Assembly (NCBI GenBank): GCA_038380795.1
Contig: CM076267.1
Location: 8,105,501-8,169,500, forward strand
Origin: Pyrocephalus nanus
Lineage: Eukaryota > Chordata > Aves > Passeriformes > Tyrannidae
DNA: 64,000 bases
Reading direction: 5' to 3'
The notes beneath the pieces are model-generated. The model was not told the origin of the DNA. It did no database searches and saw only the letters and a program-made list of their open reading frames with translations. Position 1 is the first letter of the stretch. Every line of letters starts with the position of its first letter. The translations under genes were made by a program, and so were the position numbers. Shown here piece after piece: positions 1 through 14,000 of this stretch.

Positions 1-1025
1 GATGAGGTTTGGGACAACACATGCCTAAACTGTGCAGCAGTGAAATGCTCGAAGGTCTCCTGGCTGGTAGTAGGAAAGCAGCCAGTACAGCCCGTTGTGG
101 CACATGGCTGAAAACATGTCACAAACCTTCCTCATCATCACTGTATTTGTCTGCTGCCCTTTCTGCCATCCCCATACTCCTCCAAAGTATTTTTTATTAA
201 TTTTATATTACTTTTCTTTTTTTTTTCCTTTTTCTTTTTTTTTTTTTTTTCCCTTTACCTTTCTTTTATTGTGCTTTGTTGGGAAGCCTGGAGCTCAGTC
301 TCACCAAATGGGAGAACTTGATATCCTTTGCAACAAAATGAGCAGGGAAAGAAAAACAGACCAGGCTGAGGAGTGGCAGTGAAGAAGGAAAGGAGTGCCT
401 GTCCAATCTGTTGCTCACAGGAAAAGGAGGATGAGGAGCTTAGGCTTGAAAAATAAAGAGCATTTATATAGCACACTTGAGGTGAAATGTTTGTATGTCA
501 GTCAGAAGTAGTGTCAGCAAGCTGAGAAAAGTTAACTACAGACTGCTACTTGTTTTTGCTTTTCCAGTATGTTCTCACACCGTGATATAAAGCTGTAACT
601 TATACTTACAGTGTACGTGCTATGCTGTATGTCCTTACAGAAGTGTGTCCAATTTCACAGTTAGAAAACCAGATGGTTTTATTGGATAGACTAGAATTAA
701 TGGAAAATTTCTTTATCTATTCAGATGTTATAAAACTTCTGTATGATTTTGAGGAATGTAATAATATTTCTTAAGGTGAATAGAAGCATTTCAACTGAGA
801 AGACCATTTCAAAGGAAGAATTAGGCATTTCATAAGTATTAAAAGTTTGCTTAGTTTGTCCAAATTGATAATAAAAGGAAATATGAAGCTCATGTTGGTG
901 GAAACTCATACTGAATTATTCTGTAGACTGTTCTGAGCCTGAGGAAATTATTTATTCATTGCTGAACTTTCATTTATATCTACCAAAATGTTCTTTTTTC
1001 TCTACATCTCTCTTACATCTTCTAG
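1..1025 (+). other. DPP10: intron upstream of first visible exon
   Basis: Intronic DPP10 sequence with no exon recognised. It contains a pure pyrimidine run of 46 nt at 211-256 on the + strand. The rest is AT-rich without a recognisable element. Confidence 0.7.
211..256. repeat. polypyrimidine tract
   Basis: 46 consecutive C/T bases, mostly T. Simple low-complexity sequence, not adjacent to any exon that I can find. Confidence 0.85.
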
Positions 1026-1146
1026 ATTTATATATTTGAAAATAACATCTACTATCAGCCTGATGTAAAGAGTAGCTCATTGCGCCTGACATCCTCAGGA
1101 AAAGAAGGAATTATTTTTAATGGAATTGCAGACTGGTTATATGAAG
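1026..1146 (+). CDS. DPP10: DPP10 exon 1 of window (beta-propeller)
   Basis: 121 nt, enters in phase 0 and leaves in phase 1. It is preceded by a pyrimidine-rich acceptor ending ATCTTCTAG and followed by GTAAGC. Codes residues 1-40 of the visible protein, starting [13 protein letters not shown] and ending [10 protein letters not shown], a propeller blade segment strongly conserved in DPP10. The previous exon is not in the window. Confidence 0.96.
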
Positions 1147-4100
1147 GTAAGCTGGAGGAATATATCTGTTTATTAAAACAGATGAAAGGTCCTTGTACAG
1201 ACCCAACAGCACAAATCTGTTCATTTCAGGAAATGCTACGGTTAGGTTTGCTTCTTTGCCTTCTCATTTCCTTGCCAGATTGCCTTTGTATTGACTGCTG
1301 GTTTGCATATAGCAATGTTTTCTGGGAAAGGGGAATTTATTTTCAACCACAATGTATCAAATGTGTGGTGAAACTGGGTAGCATGAAAAAATGTGGGGGG
1401 AAAGGGCTCGGTTTGTTGTTTACATGAACGACTGTGATGACCTATTTATAGTTAAAACATCCCAATAGAAGAGGACACCGAAGAACCGTAGCTTAGGAGC
1501 AGAGTTGGCTGTTTTCTTTTTTATCCCTGGACACAAACTGAAAGGTGATTCCAGATGATACTGCCCAGTGTCTCACTTTTTTTCTTTTTTTTTGGCATCT
1601 CTCCTTCAGCCTGGGTTGTGGTTGGTGTGCTTTGTGTTAGCACGACTTGAGAGAGACTCCAGCCCCTCAAGCCAGGCAGCCACATCGTGCTTAACTTTAA
1701 GAACATACTTGAATCCTATTTGAGTGTTTTGATGAAGTCTAAAAGTGTCTCACTGTTACCTCAGCAGTGGCTGCTGCTTTTGCTTAAATCAACCTGTGCT
1801 AGGCTCCTGGAAAACTTGCTGTTGCTGGCAAGCAGTGACAAATTGGAGTAGGGGATGGATCAGCCTGTTGTAATACCCTCTGTCTTCTACACCCATCTTC
1901 TGCCTGGTACCACAGAATGTTTCTCTCTGCACAAAAAATGTTTTTAACATAATAATAATGCATTTGAGAAAAAGAAAAAGGAGGGGAAGAGATTTTCTAG
2001 CTTGGTACAACAGCTTAAAACTAATACACATTTCAATTACTCTTTCTATGGGACACATGTATTCTATAGTTAAATAGCCCAGTGTTAAATAATTACTTAC
2101 CTGAGGTATATAACTTCTTGTATGTAGGGATTTTCAGGGCACAGTGCTTTTTAGGAGTGGTGTTAATGCCATACCGCAAGGAATTTAAGCATGGTCCTTA
2201 AAAATGGTCTATACATAATTCTTGGCACTTCAGTAGTTATGAAAACAGCTCATCTCAGGGTTTTGGTTTTTTTTAAAAAAACCTCTTCCCAAGTGAACTT
2301 AAGTTAGAATGGTAGTTTGCATCCCTCAGCCTGTGTCCAGTAGTTACTCACTTCCAAGATTTCTAATTTTTTGAAATGTTTTAGTGTTGCAGCATATTTG
2401 AAGACGTAAGGACAATGGACATTTGGGAAATGTAATGTAGTTTCATATACACTTCATATTCTTACCATCTAACATGAAGGCATATAAACTGAAGAATTTA
2501 CTCAGATGTAGCTCATTGTTTTTGGTAAAACAAAGTGAAGTTAGTAAGAACCACAGCCACGAGAAGGAAAAGCAAAAGTTGTCTAGTTTGGGACTTTAAA
2601 GTTTCTGAAGTGTTGTGGAGATGGTGCACATCCCAAAGCCTTCCTCCCAAAGCATGCCCTAAAGCCTTCTTGAGGTGATTTTGCCCATTCTTTTCCAAGT
2701 TTTTTAATCCCTGCTCCAAACAGCTCTTCCATTTCCTAACTTACAGAAAATTCATGGTGTTTCTAGGGATGCAGGCTGACAAAACTTTTCTTTATATACA
2801 TCATTAAAATCAGTGTTAAAGGCAGTTCTGTCAGTACATGTTGGAGGACCCCGCTCCGTGTGCTGTGGCAGGAATGAACACACTGCTTCTTTCCCATAAA
2901 CCACTGTTTAACTTTGAGCAGTGTTCTACTTTCAGCAGTGTTTTTCATAGCATCAGAAGCTGAGCAGGCTGAATAGTGTCCAGGTGAAGTTAAGGGATTT
3001 TCAGCTGAATCCAGCCCTGTTCCTCCTTTGACCTCATTTTGTTTCTTTTGTCATTTGCCTGAGTTTGTTATTAGCATTTTACCTTACAAAGCATTTGGGA
3101 ATAGCTTTTCCTTGTGTGAATAACCTTGCCTAAATGCAAACAGTAATATTTTAAAACAAACACAGTTGTGATTTTTGCTATCTGATATTCACCATTCATT
3201 CTCTGCTCTTCTCCTGTATGAAAGGTTTTAGTTATCCAGCCAGGGAGTGAAGCATGACCCAGAATATATCACTTTGAATATAGGTCTCAACTTCATTGCA
3301 CCAAACCTTAGATAATGCAACCTGTTAAGCTGCTTCAGAACATTCAGAATCTCATTAGCATCTTGGGGAGTCTCTACCTACTGACAATTTAACTAGTTTT
3401 GTTAGATAGGCTCTCAAATTAGATATGTAGTCAGGCCTTTATTCCCCTCAGTACATTATTCTTAATCAGTTTTCCAGCCAAATTTTTCAAAATTAAATAC
3501 AAAATCCTTACCAAGCAAATCAACATATCATAAGATAATGAAAAAAGTCATACACAGCTGAAAACAGAACACTTGTACAGGGTGAATTTGGAATTGCTCA
3601 GGAGCTGCTTTACTGGAGTTCTGGAAGTCTGGGTGCTGCTGGATGTTTCTGGTTTGTTTCTTTTGAATATGAAATATAATGACAATAAATGTAAGAAAAC
3701 ATTGTGTGGCATCTTTGAGAATTACTTTAATTTGGAAAGCGAATAAAATTCAGATAAAAATAAAAGTTTTGCTTGGATTTTCAAAAAGTTACATTGCAGA
3801 AAAACTGCACTTCCTAAGAATTAAAGCTGTCCATTAGACTGAGACAAGAAAGTCAAAATACTGGACTCCAAAAATGTATACATAAATACCTGTATGTGAG
3901 GATCTGCATGTTACTAGGTGCTAGAACTCAGAGAAATCAGGTATACTGAAGTTTTAAATTAAGAGATGAAAAAAAAAAGATTGACAGTCAAAAAAACCCA
4001 CCCCAACAAGAAAAAAACAAACAAACAAAAAACAAAACAAAAACCCCAAACCCAACAAACAAAACAAACAAACCCCCAAACCAACAACAATAACCCTCCC

Positions 4101-5068
4101 CACATTACAATGGTCTAAGTAATGTAAAATTTAATTAAACACATCTATTGGAATGGAACAGAACTGAACATATGGCAGTTACAATCATCTTTCATGTTTT
4201 TCATGTTTAGATGATTTATTGATGTCACTGGAAGTATTCATTTGAGAAAATGGTTCGAGTTTGGTCTTTCAATGTGCCTTGATATTCAAACATTCAGCCC
4301 AGGATAATGTGAAATTACTGAAATTACAACAAACACATTTCAAGTAGGCACGGGGAGAATAATTCAGTGCCAGCTGAATAAACTGGCAACAATGTGGTAG
4401 TTTTTTTATGAACCCAAAGGAAATCTGGTTTTGCAGAGGAACTTCTTCACTCTCACGTTGCCCACTGGTGGTCTCCAGACGGTGAAAGACTGGCCTTCCT
4501 GACCATAAATGACTCTCTGGTACCGAACATGGTTATTCCCCGATTTACTGGAGGCCTGTATCCAAAAGGAAAGCAGTATCCATATCCTAAGGTAAGATGA
4601 CTGTGAGTGCAGCTCCCACCTCCTCTTCCGTGTTCAGTGATAGTGTTCAACCATATGGAAGGAGTGTTTCCAAACAGTAACAGAGACTGGTTTTGTTCAT
4701 GCTGCTTTTCAGGAAATAATAATTTTTTATTTTTTTTTTTTTCCAATTGACTGTAACACCTTTTGCTGGAAAAAAATTATTGGGTGAGGGAACAGCAAAC
4801 CAACTAGTTTGAAGTAATTTCATTATTGATATTTAGCATGATAAAATCAATCCAGCACCTTGGAGAGAAGGATAATATGTTTAAAGGAGTGCATAGAGAA
4901 AAGATCCTGTCACAGCTGCACTGAAGTCACACACTCCAGTGTACATAGCCCAGAGCATGTTCCCTCATAATGACGTAGATCTCAGTAGATTATGCTGTTA
5001 TTAATAAATGTGACAGATTGGCATTGAATAAGATAAGCCATAGTTACATATTTTCATGACCATCAAAA

Positions 5069-5099
<31 letters not shown>

Positions 5100-8000
5100 G
5101 TTATTACAAACTTTCAAAAAATGTAGGGAAGGTTTTTTAGATTTGTTTTGGAAATTGAAAGAACAGCCCAGAAATGGATAAAGTCTGAAACTGCTCCTTG
5201 TTTGCTGGGGATTCTTCTGAGGAGACGCCTCCCTGTCTGTTGTTTTGATCTTCCAGCTGATCAGTTTATCTGACCCTTCTGTGCAGTTTCAAATTGTCTG
5301 AATTTCTTTCTGACAGGTTATGTAGGTCCATGTGTATGGTGCTCCTTTTACATTTCAGGGGAAGTTTATTGAGAGCTTTAGAAAATAGTACTGTTGCTCT
5401 ACTCCTGCTGCTTTATTTTGGTGATGACCCTTTATTCTTGATGAGTGAGCAGTTAGGTCATGCACTACAAAACGGTAGCATGAATGATATAAATAGAATG
5501 TATTTGTGCTATGAAATAATACTATGAAATAATGAAGTAACCATAGTTTCTGAGTTAGTTTATATACTCGCATTGGAAAAAGGCCTTGAGTGACAGAGCA
5601 AAGAAAAAAATAAGGAATATTTTTAAAATTCAGCTTTGTAAATGAGAAAGGAGTAATTCTTTTTCATTAGCAATTCAGCATAAAAGTGATACACAATATA
5701 CTTCAGTAATCTCATTAATGAAAAAACATTATCTTTATTTAATGTCTCCATTTAATGCCAATTTAGCTACCCATTAAACATCATTAATTGGTAATGAAGC
5801 TTGTGGTATAGCAACATAGATTTAAAAAAAGATTTGGTCTTTGTTATAGAGTACAAAATTATAACTATAATTAACAAATAAAATGAAGCATGTGTTTATG
5901 AACACTGGAACTTGCTCATATGTGTACGTCATACACACAGACTGTGTTCTTCAAAAAAAAAAGAAAAAGGAAGTTTAAGTTTTGTTACATTTATCAAGAA
6001 CAAAATAGGGAAATAGGATTTCAATGCAGAGAGTTTTTTCTCTACTGAGCAAAAGTTTTGGCTGCTGTGCAAAATTTATGCTGTTTAAATTGCCATGAGA
6101 AGACCCTCAGGAGTGGAGGATTTGCAGGATAGATGTGGGTGTGAGAATTTTCTGCCCAGGTAGAACACCCACTTTCAGGTGCAGGAGATCTCTGCAGGCT
6201 GTGGGATCTCAGTGCCCCTGCTGACCAGAGCTGGGGGGACAGACCTCACATCGGGCTGGAAGCCACAGCTACAGCTGTGGAGCTGAATCTTGGATGTATC
6301 CACGCAGCAGAGTAGGGCACCCTGAGGGTGTTTGTGGCAGAGACACAGGGGCAGTTTTGGGGCAGTTTAGTCCCTTCAGGCCTAGCACAGGTCTGGCCAT
6401 GTTTGCTGTGAAGGTTTGCTGTGAAGGTGTGCTTTGGAGGATCTCTTAAAGCTCATACTGCTGCTGGGTGGTAATTACTGATGGCAGCCCTGCCTGTGAG
6501 AGCACTTGGACACTACTGTGCAGGCAATGTAAGGTTCAAGGGACATAAGGAGACTGCAGTGGTGTCCTAAAGACTTGATCTTTCAATGGTTTTCTTCCAC
6601 AATTATGTATTTGTGTAAGCTGTGTTCATACAAAGGATGCCTGTGAAGGATGATGTTTCTTTTGAGGCAAATGTCAAAATTTTTATGAAGAAAAAAGAAA
6701 AAGAAAAATAATTCCAAGAGTTTAATTAAATCTCTTTTTTAAACTTTTTTTTTAAAAGCATTATTAAAAATACACGAATGCCACTTTCTTGTCTTCCATG
6801 CCACCCCGAAAAGAGTGGATACCGCATTCAGACTTTATTGAGATAAGCCCGATTTTTAAAAGGAACTTGTGGGTGTATTTCAGCAAAGCTATTTTGAATT
6901 TCTGTATAACCCTGTGAAGAGCTAGATACACAACTTTGTAGTTTATTATAATCAAATCTGTAGAATCAATGATTTTTACCTTTTCCTTCCAATATTAAAC
7001 AGGAGTCAGCCCCGTTGAAGGATACACTTTTCATTCTGTGTATTCCAAGAATGTTATATAATTTTATGTGACTCCTGTGACTTAAATGAAACAGAATTTG
7101 GAGATGATATGTTTTAAAAAGAGATGTAGAACCAGAAACATCTCTTTGCAGCCCTTCAGAGCTTTACTTGCTATCACCAATTCTTTTTTTCTTCTCAGGA
7201 ACATCCCTGAGTTACCAGGAGAAGGATGATTCCCACCTCCCTGTAGATACTCAGGATTTATCAGACTCTTCCCAGTGGATATATATCACACTGCCCTTTT
7301 ATTCCCATTTTGCAATGGGAAGTATTTTGTTCCCCTTAGAGCTGGCCTGCCAAAGCAGCTGCCTCCTTATCAGGGCCAAACTCAGCAAACCAGGGAAGAA
7401 AGACTGGGGGAAAATGGTAAAGAAAAAGAAGGAAAGAGGAGAAATGCTATCCCAGACAGAAGCAGTGCAGCTTTTTGGAAGAAGGAACAATAGTGTCTGG
7501 AAAATATTTTGCTGGAAAATGGGTTTAACTGGAGGTTTAGGAACTGACTGTGTTTTTACAGCTGACTTGACGACTGGGCAAACCCACTCATAGCATTGGT
7601 CACTTGCTCTGCACAGGAAGGTCTCCCATTAGAAAAGGCAGTGAGAGAATCTGTCAATGTTTCATATCTTTATCTGTGTGATTCAAATGGCTGTGAAATA
7701 ATTTTTAAAATTTAAGATATTTTAACTTTAATAACCTTTCATTATTCTAAAAATACTTAATTATGTTAATGAGTATGTTCAGTTGTCACTGATTCAGTGC
7801 CTCTAAAGCTTCTATTTATTTTTTCTTTTCCAAAGGCAGGTCAAACAAACCCAACAGTAAAGCTGTTTGTAGTTAATCTGTATGGACCAGCACATACACT
7901 GGAACTGATGCCACCTGACAGCTTTAAATCAAGGTATATAATTTCCTTGTTTTGAAACTTATGTTTGATTTAACCTAATGGTCTCTAGGTTAATCATTGC

Positions 8001-11000
8001 CTTTTTACACTTATCTTGGACTGGAATTCACTTGATCTCAGTCCCTGTGGCTGAACATAATGGTAAAATAAAAACAGCTGTACTGGGCTGATGCTTCTCT
8101 TATAAATCACAAGAGTCTGGGATTTGCTCATGTTTGATGTCTTGACAAGTTTCGATGTACTAGGAATATATTTAATTAAAAATCCTAAGCTGTGGTCAGG
8201 GGAGGTGAAAACACTGTCCTGCTTCTGGGGTAGTTACTCATTCCCTCCCAGCCATTGCTTGCTGTGTGCCAACTTGTTGCTTTCAGTTTCTGACATGAGA
8301 TTGCAGAAGTGTCTTGGAAATGCTCACAGCAGAGAATTGGGGTGTTCTCTCATTTAGAGAGAATTATTCTGAACCTTTCCTTTCATTTCTCATCCCAGCT
8401 GACAGGTGCAGTGAGGTGGCAGAAGGTGAGGAGCAATGCCACCAGATCACTCAGGCTAAGAGAGGCAGGGCTGTGTTTTTCAGGAGAAACTGCTACAGAA
8501 CCACTGAGCTGATTTAACATTCCCTTTGAGGCTGAAGTAATGAGGTCTGGCTGAAACTGGTGACTCTCCTGCTAAAGTTCCTGTGTTAAGCTGGAGATGC
8601 CTGAAATTTTTCTTTAAGGGCAGGAAAATTTTCATCCCTTCCCATATTTGTGTTCAAGTTTGTAGAGTTGCAGTCACCTTCCTTAAATTCCCATTGTGGT
8701 TTCAGTACATATACTAATGATCTCCTAGCCCTAAAATGTTATATAATAGAGATAATAATAACAATAATAACAATAATAACAATAATAACAATAATAATAA
8801 TAATAATAATGACAGCAGTTTCTACAGTCCAGATCTGGCTGCTCTCTAAGAGCCAGAGAAGTGCCACTTCCCCCATCCACTCAGGGCATTTTCAGATGTA
8901 GAGCATTGTGAAAAGCCAGGGTATGTTTCTATGTATATACACACTACACTACATTCCTGATAAACAGTTCATACTGTAGTGAAGTTTAAACATATTTTTA
9001 TGCATATTTAATGGCAGAGGGAAAAAGAGGGATTATTAAGTGACCTTTTGCTTTTATTTCAGTGCTCAAGGAGTTTATGTCAGTGATAGAAAATGATGTT
9101 ATGGTTTGATTTGGACTATTAACTACTATATTAGCTGGATTCTGTATGCTAAATCTCCTGTTCCTATTCCTCACTGAAGACTTTTATAAAATAAATATTT
9201 CAGGGCCTGGGATTGGAGTTGCACTCTTTGGTTTGTTTCTTGGATCATTGCTTTCTTGGATGGGTCACCTGGTGTCGTGGTAGCTCTTGCTTTACTTTTG
9301 GCATACATTTTTGTGACTTCATAAGTTAAAATACTTTTAAGCCAGAAAGATGTAAATATTACACTCAGTATACATTTGGAGCTACCATTTCTAGTTATTG
9401 TTCTAGTATCCACATGTGAAAATATCTGCAATTGGAATATAAAAGCCAAAAGAAAGCTGTGCATACGGGGCTGTTCAGGTCTCTTCTGCAAATACAGCAC
9501 CAGACTGGGGCTGGGTGAAGTTGCAGTGAATTTCTGCCTCCTGCATCTCCTGTGTGTGGCATCAGAGCTGTACACAGCTTTGCTGTTGGTGCTTCTCAGC
9601 ATCTTTATTCTAGCAAGGAGGCTTTTGAATGTTTAATTAAATACATGTTTGTCAAAGAGTAATGAGATCTCCATCAGTTTTAGATTAAAAGCCTAATTAT
9701 ATTCAAGCCAAGCCCCTTGTTTGAAAGGGGGTCTGGGTTTTCAGACAGGCTCGCTCTGCTGTTGCACATAACTCAGCCGGACTGTGAAAGCTGCCAGCTG
9801 CCACCAGTGGAGAAGAGAAGCAAATAGCCTGGCTGGCATGACAGGCTGCAACAGGTCTTCTTCTGTAACATCCCCAGCCTGACAGCCTAGCAGGATTTTG
9901 TGAGGAGGGAGGCAGATTTTCCTTACCGTGAGTCTGTGCCTGGAAATTCTCATGTGCTCAGACAGGGTTGTTGAGGGACGGACAGTTACGAGCTATTTGT
10001 TAAAACAGAAGCAGAAATACAATGATACTGAGTGTGACTTCCCTTTTATCCAGAAATCCCATTATAAAACACTTGTTATTTTATAACAAGTGACATTTAA
10101 AGTGGGGTCTGTCTGCACTCAAACATTAGAGACTTACAGAACTTTTTGTTTATTTTGGCAGTAGGACTGGATTCTTTTTCAAAAATGTGTCTTCTGAAGG
10201 TACTTGGTATAGGAAAACACTGGCTTCTGTTGAAATTCAGTGCTTGTTTTTAAGCTGGCTGGAAAGTATACGGTTCATGTGTATTTGCAAACATATGTTT
10301 CACAGTTGGTAAAGTTTGTATCTATATGCAGAAATTTCCCAGGGGAACAGTACACTGAAGGACTGAGCCTTTCCAATTGTAGGAACACAGATGCTGGGCA
10401 CTTGAGTTTATTTTCCCCATCCCTCATCACTGATACTGTCATGCCATACAAATCCCGCATTTGAATGAACTGTATATATGTTGGGGTTTTCTTAAAGTCT
10501 AATCTGAAATATCAAGTACCTGAAATTTGTGTTTTTCAAATGTTTACTTAGGGAATATTATATCACCATGGTGAAATGGGTAAGCAACACCAAGGCTGTG
10601 GTGAGATGGTTAAACAGAGCTCAGAATATCTCCATCCTTACAGTTTGTGAAACCACAACTGGGGCTTGTACCAGGGTAAGTTGTGTTGGTTTTTTTTTTC
10701 CCAAAGATCTCTTTTCAAGGTTTCTTCTGCATTTTGTTTTCATATTCAGAAAAAGATTTTTTTGTAAATGAGTTTGCAGATGCAGTAGTTGCAAGCTGAA
10801 TATAATTAGTCAACAGGGAGGAAATAGATGTGAGAAGATTCCAAATGTGGTGAAATGATTTCATGCAATTAACAGCTTTGAGTGACATTTTCGGAATTGC
10901 TAAGCTTTGTTCATTCATTAACTTCGGTGGAAACTGAGGTTGCTGAACATCATGTACTTGGGATATAGCTGGAGCAGCAACAAGCTTGTCTTCCTCAGAT

Positions 11001-14000
11001 ATTTTCAGCTGACTAGCTTCTTCTCTCCCTGTGCAGAGTTTGATTTTAGATCTTTCTGTTTCTCACAGCTTATGTATTTTTAAGGAAAAAAGTGTAAAAC
11101 TGATAATTCCTTCAAATTTGATAGCAGAAATAAATAACTTCAGAAAAATAAACCCTGAAAGGCAAAAGGGATATTTCATTTTTGAATGTTAGCCAAGCTG
11201 AAATACATTTTTCTATTTGAATCCAGCTGCATCTCATCCCTTGACCCTGAATTTGACTTCTGACACTCGTGCATTACATCTCCCCATTTTCACAGTCAAT
11301 CTTGCATCTTGAATAAAATTGGCTGCTTTCCCATTCTGAGTCACGATCTCTTCCCAGAACCAGCTAAAAGTATAAGTATTTTCTATACATGCTAATATCA
11401 GTACCAGCAGATGCTCCAAAGTAGAGGGTATAATTTGGCAGAGTAAATGGTTATGAGTGATAAATGTTGGCCTCTGAGTCAAAAGGCTCCCATCAGTGTC
11501 TGCTACTGAAGTCAGTCATGTTGAAGTGTTAGAAATTATTTCTGAGCTCATCTGCTTCTATAGCTACACAGTGCAGGTTCCTTCTCCTGTCTCAGAAACT
11601 ATAAATAAATCCCCAAAATATGGATTAAGAGAGTGACCATGGAGATTTGTTGATTGGGTTGCTTTTTACCTGGTTCCTGCAAGCCTTGTGCCTTTTATTA
11701 GGGAAGTTGGTCATAAACCACTGTGAGCAGTCACTTCTGAAAGGGAAACCTTAATGTGCTCCAAGGTCAATTGGACTTGTTTGAAGTAGATATCCAGGGA
11801 GCTGTAATCCAGGATATAATGTCAGAGAGAGAGAGACTGAGAAGTCCCACTCCAGAAAACTTAGAGTGCAGCAAAGGACATTTCTAGGTGAGTGAGGAAG
11901 GAGAGCATTTTTTTCCCCCTTAGCATTTTGCACATGTTCTCATTTTCAAAAAGTACTGTATCAAACCAGCTGGTGTAACAGCTACAGATTTTCATTTCTC
12001 AGGCCATATATGTAAAAATGCTTCTGTAGCTAATAATTCTTCATTACTTCATTGTGACTACGGCAGTTTGCAACAATTGATGGTTTTGTGGGGTTTTTTT
12101 TGTTTGTTTTGTTGTTTGGTGTTTTGGGTTTTTTTTTTGTGCAACAATGTGTGTGTGGTATTTGGGTTTTTTTCTTTCAGTTGGCATGATGTGAAATATG
12201 AGTAGAAACAATAAGAAAGAATCATTTGTATTTATTTTTTCTTCTCATCACTAATGCCAGACTTCAACCCATTAAAACAAGGGATTGTGATTTGAAAAGG
12301 TCTCACAATTTGAGCTTGATGCTGGCTGTTTGCCCAGTGTTGATGAAGGACCTAAAATATCCAGTTGTCAGATGATGCCTAGAGGTAAAAAACAAATAGA
12401 ACTGCCTGTGTAAAGCTTGATAGCTAATCAGAAAGGACTGAAAACGGCACTCTTAGGTCCCCTGTGGTGTTCTACCAGAAACTCTGAATAAAGCAGCTGA
12501 CTTAGTAATTAAATTATTGTTTGTTTCTATGGAAGTGCCAGCAAAGGGACATGAAGATTGTAGCACAGTAGGAAAAAAACCCCATTAAATAACTAGCAAC
12601 CTTTTGCTGAATGTGGGAGATATTTTTGATCTATAGCTTTTCCATAAAAGGAATTTTTCTTTTTTTTTTTTTTTTTTTTTTTTTTTCAGAAATATGAAAT
12701 GCAGTCAGACCTGTGGCTTCCTAAACAGGTACAGTATAAGTCCTCTTTCTGGGTGTATAATGTATCATTGTTTCATTGTCATTTTATTTAATTATGTGGT
12801 ATTTTATAAGCTAAATAGAATCCTGAGACACCTGTGTGGGTTTTGGAGGCAATATTCCCTTCAGTTTCCAATCTGTCTGCATTCAGTTCAGTAAGCACTT
12901 AGATGACCAGCTGATTTACTACCTAACTCTTGGATGGTTAAAGACAGATCAGATGAATCCCATTCCAGGCATGTCCTATATACGGTGCTGATTTTTTTCT
13001 GATTAAAAAATAACCTCAGTAAATTACACCCAAAGGAGTTCAAGGATTAGAGGTCATATGGGCTGTAATTGGAATACGTAAGTATAATATTTCTGAATTC
13101 ACACCCAGAACAGTGTGTTGAACTAATATGCCAGCAAATTATTCCATTTTCATAGCTTCAGAAGAACTGTCCAATAAATGGATGAAACACATTCTATTTA
13201 AAATACATTTCGGGCTTCATTTTGCAACGTGCAAATGAGAAATCCTTTTAGCAAAAAACTATGCTTTTATAGCAAGCCATTTCCATTTAATATTTCTGTG
13301 TAAAGTTAGACGTGAAGAGATGGTATCACATCATGCTACAATTTGTGGTATGACCCTGATTCAGAATATCACTTCAATGTGCTTATTTTTTCCATACAAC
13401 ATCATCAAAATCAGTGATTGTTAAGCATGCACTCAGTAATGTTTTGCTGGGTCCAGACCACTGAAACTGTTTTTTTTTTTCCTCATCACTTGTAGGCCTT
13501 GTCTCTGTCAATAATTGTAGTCTGTAAAGGGAAGTATCCTGGAAAGTCCCCCTACATTAGGGATGAGATTACCAGACCTTTCACTGTGAGGGAGAGTTTA
13601 ACAAGGGCTGTAACCAGTGCTTTAGGACAAGATTGCACATGGCACGAACTACATTTAGCTTTAGCCACCACATTTTTCTTAATCTTAGCAGAATGGATTT
13701 AAAACCTAAGGATTTTTTCCGGTTGACTCATGAGCACAGCAACTACCAAAACCAAGGAGAGAAAGAACTTAAGCTGATCTTTTGTTTAGAAGTCCAATGA
13801 AAAGTGGGAGAAACTCACACAACCTTACATTTATAGAATGAAGAACCGGTTTTCTCCAAGGATGGCAGTAAGTTCTTCATGACTGTCCCAGTGAAGCAGG
13901 GAGGCCGGGGCGAATTTCACCACATAGCCATGTTCATTGTGCAGGTAAGGTTTTGGTTCTGGCTGTTTTCAATATCTTAGTGGTCATCTAGGACTTTTAC

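Larger units (their letters stand above)
4592..7835 (+). other. DPP10: intron 2-3 (3.2 kb)
   Basis: Contains an A27 tract at 5070-5096 and a GC-richer block at about 6095-6530 that stands out from AT-rich surroundings. A 141-codon open frame at 7168-7593 has no recognisable homology and I do not call it a gene. Confidence 0.75.
7934..10551 (+). other. DPP10: intron 3-4 (2.6 kb)
   Basis: Contains a compound AAC/AAT microsatellite at 8752-8810 and a perfect 10-bp inverted repeat at 10070-10092. No other element recognised. A 143-codon minus-strand open frame at 9171-9602 has no recognisable homology. Confidence 0.75.

Noticed and set aside
4453..4746. Minus-strand open frame over exon 2
   Set aside because: It is the antisense shadow of a well-supported DPP10 exon.
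5070..5096. A27 tract as the tail of a processed pseudogene
   Set aside because: The sequence before it shows no coding or retroelement similarity that I can recognise. The same holds for the A28 tract at 25622-25649.
7168..7593. 141-codon open frame inside intron 2-3
   Set aside because: Composition is that of an intron, no homology recognised, and the exon phases of DPP10 join without it.
9171..9602. 143-codon minus-strand open frame in intron 3-4
   Set aside because: No recognisable domain and no antisense gene signals; taken as chance.
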